NCBI RefSeq assembly: GCF_000485595.1
Contig: NW_014577797.1
Span: 43,558-87,170, forward strand
Direction of reading: 5' to 3'
Source of the DNA: Priapulus caudatus
Taxonomy: Eukaryota > Priapulida > Priapulimorpha > Priapulimorphida > Priapulidae
Length of the DNA stretch: 43,613 nucleotides
Below the pieces are notes generated by a model. It saw only the letters and a program-made list of their open reading frames with translations, did not search any database and was not told the origin of the DNA. Of the stretch, positions 34,701 through 43,613 are shown in pieces; position 1 is the stretch's first letter, and each line of letters begins with the position of its first letter. Both the position numbers and the translations under genes were made by a program.

Positions 34701-35072
34701 AGCTCAACAGTTCGAGACGCCAGGAATCTTCACATATTTCCACCAGAGAATAACACGAAAAACATTGTTTATCAAGAGGTTTTCAAATAAAAAGTGCAAC
34801 CCATTCGTACATGCTGTTATAATGACTTTTTGTCATTTACACCATATTACTATTATGTTCCAGGGGTTCTAAGTTTGGGTTGTTGCTGTCATATAAATGT
34901 CATTACGTAACAGTTTTTCCCATGCTTATTATCTATTAGACTGATTTCTAAATATTCATATTGTTGTGCAATGTTATTGTCGATTTTTACCCAATGTTCC
35001 TATTGTGTCCCATTATTAGTAGTATGAATTAGTAGCACGATTTTACCCAGCGCAGTGGGTACCCGCAGCTAG
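31732..35072 (+). mobile_element. Helitron-like element, 3341 bp, non-autonomous
   Basis: The 5' end TCTATACTATAAAAGGG follows an A. The 3' end GCAGTGGGTACCCGCAGCTAG carries a GC-rich hairpin next to CTAG and is followed by T. TC..CTAG ends, a subterminal hairpin and insertion between A and T are the Helitron signature. No Rep/helicase frame is present. Contents: part of repeat P (32440-32765), a TCTC/TCTG-rich tract (33780-34030), GGAC tandem units (34137-34171), and a 60-bp direct duplication (34624-34684 and 34763-34823, GTGCAACCCATTC). Confidence 0.65.
32440..32765. repeat. Dispersed repeat P, copy 2, second half
   Basis: Matches 21510-21795: GACTGTCGTACCGT, CGCACTTATTTAATAAG, GATTTGCCGTACGC. 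Confidence 0.8.
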
Positions 35073-35289
35073 TGGTCTATATGTATATATGCTGTTCGAT
35101 GGGTGGTGTCTGTGGGGCGGGGGGGGGTATGTTGCTCGTTATTTTTTCATGAAGAAATAATGGTCTGTGACGATGTATGTTGGTTGCGCTGTGTTGTCTC
35201 TCTGTTCGTGTTCGTGTCCATCTTCCTCTGTATCTCTCTCGCTCTCGCTGTCTCGTTCTCGTCTGTTGCCTTTTATTTTTCCTCATGGC

Positions 35290-35565
35290 AACATCAATGG
35301 CAATTGTATGTATTATGAATTGCATGAGTGTGTGAAATGTTGTGTTAATACATCTAAGTGCAATGACATGAACATGACTACATATCAGTAATGACAAGTG
35401 TAAGTGATCATGCAAACATGTTGGCAATGTTTGTGACGCTCGCTGTTTCGTACGTTATATTCGATGACGACGTTCAATGATATCGTTAAAGAATGCAACA
35501 TGCTGAAAACCAAACGGCCCACAATGTTGACTGTCATCGAATTGCATGTTGTACCGAAGGTGCAT
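35290..35565. repeat. Dispersed repeat Q, copy 3
   Basis: Direct match to 29385-29660 with scattered substitutions. Confidence 0.85.
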
Positions 35566-36288
35566 GTAACGTTCTAGCATCAACGTGCCTGTACGTGCGT
35601 GTAGGTGCGTCTATCTCCGTGTAGCCGCCTGCACGTGCGTGTATCTACGTGTACGTGGGCGTATGCGCTCGTCATACGTTTGCGTATGTTGCTGCGCAGT
35701 TAATCCGTCCGCCAGTATGTCAAATACTGACATAGCACCCTTGCGCCACAACGTCACTATTTCACATACGCACCGTAGAACTATGTAGAACTGTCACGTA
35801 TTGGTCGGAGCTGTACGTCACTATTCTACGTTGTGCTTGCCAAGCTATGTGAACATTTCACATAATGATTTTGTTGGCGTTTGCCGATAGACGCCACTGT
35901 CACCATTTTGTATACCTATTACGTGTGATAAATTCAATAACTTTTATTGAAGAGTAGAGGATTAGAACGTATTTGTAGAGCTGAAATAAAAAAATTCTGT
36001 TGTAGGAGGCGTGTTAGCGGTAAGATCTTTGACATTCGATACGTTAGTGTATTTGTCGCAGATAAGTGCACGAGAAACCACTGCCAGCCAGGTTTGATCG
36101 GAGCCAGCAAGGTATTTTTGGAAAATAAGTACGGTAGCCTATACCTATTAGCTAAAAAAGCTAATATTAATAGATCTGTACGCCGTGCAAGACGGTCTTT
36201 GATATTCTAAGATTATGTCTATACATATGTTCGATCACTCGTGTGCAAAATATGCGGTCCACAATTAGGGGGCCTAGTAGTGCTGAGA

Positions 36289-36585
36289 GGGTCTATGTCC
36301 CCCGGGGTACTGCCGGAACGTACCCTGGGTATGGTCCGGTATACCGGAACGTACCCTGGTACTATATATATATCTAATAATATATGCCGGACCGTACCTC
36401 GCCTACTCCACTAACGAGTCTAGGGAGTCGCCTACGCCTACTCCCTAACCCTAACCCGAACCCTAACCCTAACCCTAATCATAACCCTAATCCTAACCCT
36501 ATCAAATAGTGACCAGGGTACGTTCCGGTATACCGGACCGTACCCAGGGTACGTTCCGGCAGTAGCCTGGGGGACATATAGACCC
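36289..36585. mobile_element. GGGTC palindromic element, copy C
   Basis: Ends GGGTCTATGTCCCCCGGGG and GGGGGACATATAGACCC. About 75-bp near-perfect inverted ends rich in GTACCCTGG and CCGGTATACCGG. Unique centre CGCCTACTCCACTAACGAG, then (CCCTAA)n at about 36445-36505. Absent from the matching site of the left arm. Confidence 0.85.
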
Positions 36586-36592
36586 TATGAGC

Positions 36593-36800
36593 CCTAGTAG
36601 TAGTAGTATTAGTAAGTTCAAAGTTGGTTAGGGAACTAGTACTAGTAGTAGTAGTAGTACTACTACTAGTACTACTACTAGTACTAGCACTACTACTACT
36701 ACTAGTAATAGTACTAGTAGTTAGTAATAGTAGTAATACTAATAGTATACTATTACTAGTAATAGTAGTATTAGTACTATTACTACTACTACTTCTAGTA
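36593..36800. repeat. CTAGTA/TAGTAC-rich array (right arm)
   Basis: Degenerate AGTAGT, ACTAGT and AGTACT units between copy C and the next element. Confidence 0.85.
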
Positions 36801-36814
36801 TAGTAATACTCAAG

Positions 36815-37127
36815 GGGTCGTTGTCGTAACAGGTACTACAGATATGTACCCGAGGTACATATATGTATACACAAAGTGTACCAGTACTACAGAAGTGTAC
36901 CCTAACCCTAACACTAACCCTAACCCTAACCCTAACTCTAACCCTAACCCTAACCCTAACTCTAACCATAACCCTAACCCTAACTCTAACCCTAACCCTA
37001 ACCCTAACCCTAACTCTAACCCTAACCCTAACCCTAAACATACCTCATATAAAAATATAAACATAATAATAAACAACCTAAAACTACCTCGGGTACATAT
37101 CTGTAGTACATGTTACGACAACGACCC
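36815..37127. mobile_element. Second palindromic family with telomere-repeat core
   Basis: The 43-bp arms 36815-36857 and 37085-37127 (GGGTCGTTGTCGTAAC at the outside, GTACCCGAGGTA at the inside) match inversely with one mismatch. The core is the TTAGGG-type array at 36899-37037. Confidence 0.88.
36899..37037. repeat. Interstitial telomere-like array (CCCTAA)n
   Basis: About 23 hexamers, mainly CCCTAA with regular CTCTAA and CATAAC variants. Open frames across it (PNPNPNP, LTLTLT, VRVRVR) are artefacts. Confidence 0.95.
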
Positions 37128-37151
37128 TTCGTGCTATAGTAATGGTCATAT

Positions 37152-37434
37152 ATCATATGTCCCCCAGGGTACTGCCGGAACGTACCCTGGGTATGGTCCG
37201 GTATACCGGAACGTACCTGGCACTATGATATGGTTAGTGTTTAGGATTTAGGGTTAAGGTTAGGGTTAGATTAGAGTTCGGGTTCGGGTTTAGGGAGGAG
37301 TCGTAGCGACTCCTAGACTCGTTAGTGGAGTAGGCGAGGTACGTTCGGCATATTAGATGGTACCAGGGTACGTTTCCGGTATACCGGACCGTACCCAGGT
37401 ACGTTCGCGGCAGTACCCCGGGGGACATAGACCT
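37152..37434. mobile_element. GGGTC palindromic element, copy D (inverted core)
   Basis: Left end ATATGTCCCCCAGGGTACTG (outermost bases altered) and right end CCCCGGGGGACATAGACC. The core TTAGGGTTAAGG..GTAGCGACTCC is opposite to copy C. Counterpart of copy B in the left arm. Confidence 0.8.
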
Positions 37435-37439
37435 TCTCA

Positions 37440-37520
37440 GCTATAGTAATAGTATAGCTCTAGTAGGCCTAGTAGTAGTACTACTACTAGTAGTACTAGT
37501 AGTAGGCCTACTAGTACTAT
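37440..37520. repeat. CTAGTA array with AGGCCTACTAG palindrome
   Basis: TAGTACTACTACTAG units between copies D and F. Confidence 0.8.
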
Positions 37521-37534
37521 AGCTGATACTGATA

Positions 37535-37740
37535 GGGTCTATGTCCCCCAGAGTACTGCCGGAACGTACCCTGGTAACTATCTATAGCTGATATGGTTAG
37601 GGTTAGGGTTAAAGTTGGGGAGTAGCTGTAGGCGACTCCCTAGACTCGTTAGTGGCGTAGGCGAGGTACGATCCGGCATATTAGATAGTAGTATTTAGTA
37701 CCAGGGTACGTTCCGGCAGTACCCTGGGGGACATAGACCC
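37535..37740. mobile_element. GGGTC palindromic element, copy F (short)
   Basis: Ends GGGTCTATGTCCCCCAGAG and CTGGGGGACATAGACCC. Internally deleted at the left. Core GGTTAGGGTTAGGGTTAAAG. Counterpart of copy A. Confidence 0.8.
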
Positions 37741-38376
37741 TATCAGCCCTACTATAGCCCGCGTATAATTGCCGGAGGCGTGCGGCAACTGTACGTGGGC
37801 TATAGTACTAGAGCCAGTACTAGTATATTACTATTAGTAATACTAATACTATACCGAACGACCGCGACCGACCGTAACGACAAACGACAAAAGTCGCGGC
37901 GACTGGCGCAGACACACTGCAGCGATGGCGACCGATGTTAGGTCAAAGTTCACCCAACATTCGCCAGAGTGGCACACATGAGCAAACGGCAAAAACGCCT
38001 GCTGCGTGTGTGTGCAATGGCTCATTAGAACACAATAGTTTCTAATTTTCTGAAAAGTTATTTGTTGTTCCGGTCGGTCGCTGTCGCTGCAGTGTGTCTT
38101 GGCACTAACGATGCCCTAAACCTAACCCTAACCTTATCATTTTAATGAGAAATAAAAAAAGGGCAAAAAATGTACTGTTAAGTGAGATTTGGCGTACCGT
38201 ACAAGCCTCGACACTTATTTTCGGATCTGGTTGTCCTGTCGAGCAGCAAGAAGAAATTTTTACTTGTCCGAATTTTTATTTTACTTGTCCAAAATTTACT
38301 TGCAATCTATAAGCCGTTATAACTTTCTCTTTTGATTCAGTGCATTTCATATTACCAGGCGTGTATATAGATGTAG

Positions 38377-38438
38377 ATCAAGAGTAGATAATAACACACT
38401 TATGTGTTAGCACACATGTGTTATTATCTACTCTTGAT
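38377..38438. repeat. Hairpin ATCAAGAGTAGATAATAACAC
   Basis: The left stem ATCAAGAGTAGATAATAACA pairs with TGTTATTATCTACTCTTGAT. Half-copies sit at 14230 and 16527 in and beside the left arm. Confidence 0.9.
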
Positions 38439-38487
38439 GTAGATATATATCTATAATAATAATATTATACACTCCCGATATTACAAT

Positions 38488-38842
38488 ACCGTATTTACTC
38501 GTGTATAACCCGCACGTTTTTGTACACAACCTCAAATAAAAAAAATCAGGGGGTTGCGACTTATAGATGAGGCTGTTTCTAGGGTCGTAGCAACCATTAG
38601 GCAATAGGAGGCAAATGCCTCCTACAAAATTTCTTCTGGGGCCCTTAAGCGGGCCCCATACCCCACGCCCTATTGGCTCGCTTTGCTCCTTGTTCTTTAC
38701 CTCACAACATTTGCCTCCTACAAAATTTACCTCTGGCTATGGCCCTGGCTGTACCAATGTTTGTACCAACTTTTCAAGGCACAATTTGGGGTATGACTTA
38801 CACATGAATAATACTTAAAGTTATACACGAGTAAATACAGTA
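38488..38842. mobile_element. MITE with ACTCGTGTATAAC inverted ends (right arm copy)
   Basis: ACCGTATTTACTCGTGTATA at the left and TATACACGAGTAAATACAGT at the right, about 355 bp. The interior carries GGGGCCC and two GCCTCCTACAAAATTT repeats. Confidence 0.85.
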
Positions 38843-39021
38843 CATCAATCAATGCTGCCCCGGCCAGGGAGCGAATTTTTTTTCCTACACGTTATATCCA
38901 TTGGGCTCTTCTGATTGGCTGCTTTGATTTGCTTTGACTCAACAAACCTTCAAAACAATCTGAGAACAAACGCCATTTGCAAATATTTCTTTTGGTTTAT
39001 GATCGGTAGATAAGTACGTTT

Positions 39022-39118
39022 TCTGATGTATTTTCTATGAAAAACACACATTTTACTCATTAATATAAAATATAATATTATTATAATTACAATTCTTTGT
39101 GTAAATGTGTTATTTTCA
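39022..39118. repeat. AT-rich segment with inverted copy at 39345-39443
   Basis: Contains AACACACATTTTACTCATTA and ACAATTCTTTGTGTA. The inverse follows inside the spacer of the adjacent palindromic element. Confidence 0.85.
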
Positions 39119-39140
39119 TCATAATCTTATGTTATGAGAG

Positions 39141-39675
39141 GGTCGATCTGGGCTCTCGTAATACTGCATACGTACATATACGTACTCGTACTATAGAGTA
39201 GCCCTTCGCTCCATCGCAGGCAGGAGGAAGTAGCGAAGAACTATAGTACTAGAGCTACTCGTTGATGCTAGACTGAGCAAAAAGTAAACAAACCTTTGTT
39301 ATTAAACGACACGTATGTGTTAGTACTTGTTTACATTTGAAAATACATGTACACAAAGAATTGCAATTATCTTGATATTATATTTTATCTTAATTAATGA
39401 GTAAAATGTGTGTTTTAAGTTTTTCAAAAAAATACACCAGAAAACTTTTTTCTCAGTCTAGCGTCAACGAGTACGAGTACGTATAGCTCTAGTACTATAG
39501 CACCTCGCTCTTTCCTCCTGCGACGGATCGAATGGCTATTCTATAGTACGAGTACGTATAGCTCTAGTACTATAGCACCTCGCTCTTTCCTCCTGCGACG
39601 GATCGAATGGCTATTCTATAGTACGAGTACGTATACGTACGTATGTAGTAAGTGTTACGAGAGCCCAGACCATAG
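39141..39675. mobile_element. Palindromic element with TCTGGGCTCTCGTAA ends
   Basis: The left arm 39141-39288 and right arm 39444-39675 are inverted: TCTGGGCTCTCGTAA outside, CGTACTATAGA and CTCTAGTACTATAG inside, CGTTGATGCTAGACTGAG innermost. The right arm has an exact 75-bp tandem duplication (39481-39555 and 39556-39630). Confidence 0.85.
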
Positions 39676-40900
39676 ATATCCCATATGAGAACAGACCACT
39701 ATTAAATCTTCCATAGGATCCTATACTTAAGAATTGAATTTCAGGAGGGTTATTTCAGTAATTTAGGTTATAATTACGCTACATAAAAAGGTTTCATGCG
39801 TTCAATCCACCATTATAAATATTTTATTTAAATGTTTGTAAAAACATAACGACTAGCAGTTTGATTACAACGACGGTTGCGCCACTCAAAGCGCCACCGA
39901 GCTGCATAAGTTGCGCAAAACACTTTCCAGCGAAAGGCTACAGACCGAGGGCTGTTTCTTATTATTTCATTTAAAAGCAAAAGCGATTGTAATATCTTTA
40001 AACGGACATATAGTTTCATTATAATATGGCATAAGAATGTGCCCTAAAAATGATATCGTTCGGTTAAATCAGCCATTTAGGTATACAAATATATTGCACT
40101 TTTGTGATTAGCCCTCGACTGTAACGTGCAAATAAATTGTCAAATACGCAAACTTTTTCGGGGTGCAGCACGGTCGTGGGTCATGGCGCCGTTCAAAATT
40201 CTCGTACGGTTGATGTGCTGATAATTATAACAATTAAATTAGGTATCTGGTAACAAATACGTGTGGGTTATAGACATTTGTTTAGTTACGAGTAAGTACA
40301 AGTTGTATGCAGTAAAAATCCTTAGAGGGGCGCTACTTCTTTTAAGTCCGTCCGTAATGGGGGTATACCATAAAACCCGCGCCTTAGATGACACATTTCA
40401 CGGACGGCGAGTTTCTCACGGCCGCGACTTCGAGAGAGGTGGTCCTCACCGTCGCCTTCGTCTCCTTTTGTCGCACCTAGGTGTCAACATGCGGCGATTC
40501 ATTCCCGCGACGGGCGGGCTCGGGTGTAGCCGAGTTTATATACCATAAACGACTCCTCGGTTACACTCCCTCCCTCTTTAAAGATTGGTCGCCCCGACCA
40601 TGAGAGCCGACGGAAATAAAAACGCGTAGGCAAACGAACCGAGCGCGGTACGTAATTTTTAAAATGCCTACTATTCCCTATTTCATTAAGCTGCATTACT
40701 ATATACTCGTTATTATATATTCGTACCGCAGGAAACATAGTGAGATTAACAGTGTTGATACAAAAAATAAAATGCACAGTTGTATATAATGGATTACAAA
40801 GTTACACCGTCACCAAGGAAGCAACACACACCCGCCCATCCAGTACTTAGTATGCTGTTTGATCGTGCCTCATGCAAAGGAATGATGTTGGTCTCTCCGA
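39676..40900. other. Non-coding sequence with a CpG-rich stretch
   Basis: AT-rich to about 40315. CpG-rich at about 40320-40660 with TTTATATACCATAA near 40530, which could be a promoter-like or LTR-like sequence, but nothing downstream supports a transcript. No gene recognised. Confidence 0.4.
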
Positions 40901-43613
40901 TCTGACGTATGTATACACGGAGAAGGGTCCGTAACTATGCTTTCCCTGCAGTATTCGACGGAGGCAGCTTAATCCTATATAACCGCCCCAACACTTTGTC
41001 CGTATACTTCAGTTTCTGCAAATGTACTCCGGGTCTGGGCTCGGCCATGGCTAGCGTGCTCCTTCCGCATCCTCGTGGGTCCTTGACGCAGTCGTCCGTG
41101 GCACAATCGGCTTTCCATGATCGGAGAGGCACTCAAAACGGGTAGTGGTTTGTCCCAGAAGACGTCAGTGCCTATCTCAGACCACGGACGTCTGTACACT
41201 CCATGTTAGGTCGAATAAGTTCAATCACAGTTTTCGTCTTCTTTCATGGCTCAAGTACCTCGTCAGCCCGCGTGTCCGAATGAAGTGAGGTCGGTGTGTG
41301 GGTCCCGCAAGGCAATCCATCCCCACCCAGGATGTTCGCCTTTCACCAAGGTTCTGAGCGAATGAGGAGGGTGGGTTGTAAATCGAAATACCCTTCGTTT
41401 TTGACGTCTGTCCCCCGCGTACGTTTCAGGTAGCCCCTAGTGGACACTTGCCTTGTCGGAAGGAGCCGTGGTGTTGTACGTCCACCACTTGCGCACGGTG
41501 GCCAGCTCAAAGGTGGTTGATAGGCGGCATCGCTCCGACCCGTGCTTAGGCTGGGGCAGCTCCCTCTACAGGTCGCACGCATCCCAGAGAGTCACGTTCC
41601 TTTGGCGCGCCGTGTGGTGTCGACCAGGAAACTCAACCGGTTTAGACTCACACTACAGTATTGTGTCCTTTCCAGGATCCCTCTCGCATCCGCCACCAAC
41701 TGCGCAATGGAATTATCCTCTCTCCTGGTTGTTGATCCACTTCCTCTTCTGCACTGTCCTGTTAATGGATTATGGGCCGAACTTCCCACCGAGGCGCAGG
41801 CGCCTTGGCGCTGGCTCTGCCGCTTTAGCCGCGCACCGCGAGCTTGTTGTTGCCGGAGGGGCGCCGGCGGGTTTCACAATTTGAGTGTGCGTTCCTTGAG
41901 CGTGGGCCAAGTTGGAGCGTGGGTGTTGATGTCGCCTGAGGAAGTGCCCCCTGGCACTGGTGGGGCCACCACGAGTTCCTTATTGCTCGCGCCAGACGTT
42001 GTCTCGGCACTCGGCCTTCCACTGCGGCGGATTATCGATCCCTGGTATCCCCTCTCTTCGGAAGGATGCCGCCTTCATGACGTTGCTGGCAATCCCGCGC
42101 AAAAGTGGCGGCCTCTCTGCCAACAGCGTCGTAGGCAGACCCTTTACCCCTGACCTTCTTGATTCCTCATACTGCCTGGTGGGTCTCTCGTGCAAGGTCT
42201 GGTTAGTCGACCAGCTGCAAAGCCAGCGGGGTTCCACCGGCCTGTCTCGGTTTGAAGTGATGTGCGCTGGATCTCTTGCAAAGCTCGTTCCGTTGCTGGC
42301 CCAGGACGCCTATGACTCTCTGTCGAGAGCCTCTTTCCACCCCACGGGGGCGCACTCTCGGGGTGCGTCGCAGGAGTAAGGCCGGCAAACGCCCGGAGAC
42401 ACAACCAATGACCGCTGGTCGTACGGCCAAACGGCGGTCGGCCAGCCGCGCTGCTGCTCGGCGTGCGGGCCCTGAGGTGGTGTTGGCGGTTCGGGGGCCC
42501 GCGGTTGCCGGGCGCCGAGCGGCGCTGTTTGACGGATCCGCCTGTTGTGTTGGCTGGGCTGTCGGCGGGCCAGGACGGTCTCTTGCGTTTGCTGCGCTGG
42601 GCGTGTGTAGCGGCGTGGGTAGAGTGGCGTCGCTCAATCCATCCGTGTCGTGCGCTGTGTGCAGTCTATTGGCCGTCGTCTCGGTGGCAGGGCTCGGCGG
42701 AGGTCTTCCGCCGCGCCGAGTGAGGCTGTTATTGTGCTACGTCAATGGGTTGTCTCCGCTCTATCTGGCGCGGCATGTGATTGGTGGAACGCATTCTGAG
42801 GGTCCCCGCTTCCTATGTAAAAGTCTAATGCGTATGCTTGCGAGGGGTCCCAACCTAACCAGAGGAGGGGGGAATTGCATTCCTCCATGCTCGATAGAGT
42901 TGCCCCGCAGTCGATTTAGTTTGGGGTGACGTATCGCCTCCAAGTGCATACTCAGCTATATGCCGAATTTGCACAAGAGGCCGTTGCGGGTAACTGCGTA
43001 AAGCGACGATGGGCGCTGTCCAAAATAGGCGGCTAAAATTTTCCGGTGGTTCGTCTGCGGCTGCCCGTCCCACCACGAAGTCAGCGCCGCCGCCGCCAGA
43101 AAAAAACAAAAAAAAATAGACAAAACTACTAGGAAAACCCGTGTAAAAAAAAAAAAAAAAAAAAACCAAATTGGGAAGGAAAGGGAAAAGTGCAAAGAAA
43201 AAAAAAAAATAAAAGAGAAATGCGTTAAGCCGCCGTCGACTCCTCGGTGGCGGCTCAGAGGGGGTATGTGCGTCCGCAGCCTAGCGAGACTGACAAGGCC
43301 GGTCATACTAGTGCGGTTGGGCTCCGAACGAGGAGCAGATGATAAAAAGCGGGCATGCGTAGACAAACAGGGCCAGCGGATTGCCGCTAAACGGAGCTGC
43401 TAGGCAGGGCGCGCAGTAATAGTCATGTATTCTGGAGTCAGATCTGACCTCCCCACATATACTCTTCGTTAGCGATTCGTCTTCCCAGCATGTACCGGAA
43501 CAGGGGATTCCCCTCGAGCATTTGCCCAGCTAGGAATGCAACCCAGGGGCGTGGTTCGGCCGGCATACAAATGGGGCTCAGGTTGAACGCGGTGACCAGT
43601 TCACCGCGTAAGC
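40901..43613. other. GC-rich block with overlapping open frames, no recognised gene
   Basis: Clearly richer in G+C than the rest of the window. Frames of 60-217 codons overlap on both strands (for example 42276-42929 plus, 42203-42637 minus), as expected where stop codons are rare. None shows reverse transcriptase, integrase, transposase or other motifs I can identify. A poly-A tract at 43146-43165 follows A-rich DNA and could mark the 3' end of a plus-strand retroposed element. The last bases hold a small CGCGGTGA..TCACCGCG hairpin. A decayed retroelement is possible but unproven. Confidence 0.4.

Larger units (their letters stand above)
35692..38862. repeat. Right arm of the large inverted repeat
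   Basis: Reverse complement of 13650-16489. Longer than the left arm because it carries extra palindromic elements (36289-36585 and 36815-37127). The 87-codon frame at 35947-36210 lies in the arm, has no partner frame maintained in the other arm, and is not called. Confidence 0.9.

Noticed and set aside
36899-37037. A true chromosome end
   Set aside because: The CCCTAA array is only about 140 bp, contains many variants, and is enclosed by 43-bp inverted arms with sequence continuing on both sides.
36739-37428. Frames of PNPNPN, LTLTLT, VRVRVR and GLGLGL
   Set aside because: Artefacts of the (CCCTAA)n arrays.
13650-38862. Interpretation as a Maverick/Polinton
   Set aside because: Inverted ends plus about 25 kb length fit, but no protein-primed polymerase, retroviral-like integrase, packaging ATPase, protease or capsid frame is present.
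42203-42929. Opposing 144- and 217-codon frames as genes
   Set aside because: High G+C lowers stop frequency; the frames overlap antisense and show no motif or splice context.

Overview
The window is animal nuclear DNA, most likely from an aquatic invertebrate. The evidence is a matrix-metalloproteinase catalytic exon, collagen exons of 54 and 72 bp with split glycine codons, a multi-exon BEN-domain gene with GT-AG introns, a Ty3/gypsy retroelement remnant, a Helitron-like element, many small inverted-repeat elements and TTAGGG-type interstitial repeats. The species cannot be fixed from the sequence. Five runs of N (2149-2158, 12803-12827, 22877, 24236-24997, 28637) show it is a draft scaffold. 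I saw no rRNA, tRNA, CRISPR or bacterial-type operon.

Layout. 0-2 kb (+): one MMP catalytic exon, about 550 bp of trinucleotide/hexanucleotide microsatellite, then two collagen-like exons. 2-6.3 kb: intergenic DNA with a small hairpin, a 949-bp foldback element with TTAACTCGAGTTAA palindromes and a GTGC-rich core, and a 34-bp minisatellite. 6.35-9.17 kb (-): the clearest host gene, a BEN-domain protein in seven phase-consistent coding exons (321 residues visible, 5' end missing). 9.8-13.5 kb: a repeat of about 650 bp occurs twice in direct orientation around a gypsy 5' LTR, primer-binding site and frameshifted gag.

13.65-38.86 kb is dominated by a large inverted repeat: a left arm (about 13.65-16.49 kb) and a right arm (about 35.69-38.86 kb), reverse complements over about 3 kb, enclosing about 19 kb. 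The arms hold palindromic elements with GGGTC termini, GTAC-rich inverted ends and cores of (CCCTAA)n, set among CTAGTA arrays. The enclosed DNA is packed with inverted-repeat elements, a Helitron-like element (31732-35072), dispersed repeats, and one ORF predicted to encode a small acidic membrane protein (minus strand, near 26 kb). No transposase, polymerase, capsid or integrase was recognised between the arms.

38.9-43.6 kb: another palindromic element with a 75-bp tandem duplication, then a GC-rich block with overlapping open frames but no recognised homology. The three host coding loci are unrelated in function as far as can be seen, except that MMP and collagen are both extracellular-matrix proteins. 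The novelty lies mainly in the repeat architecture.
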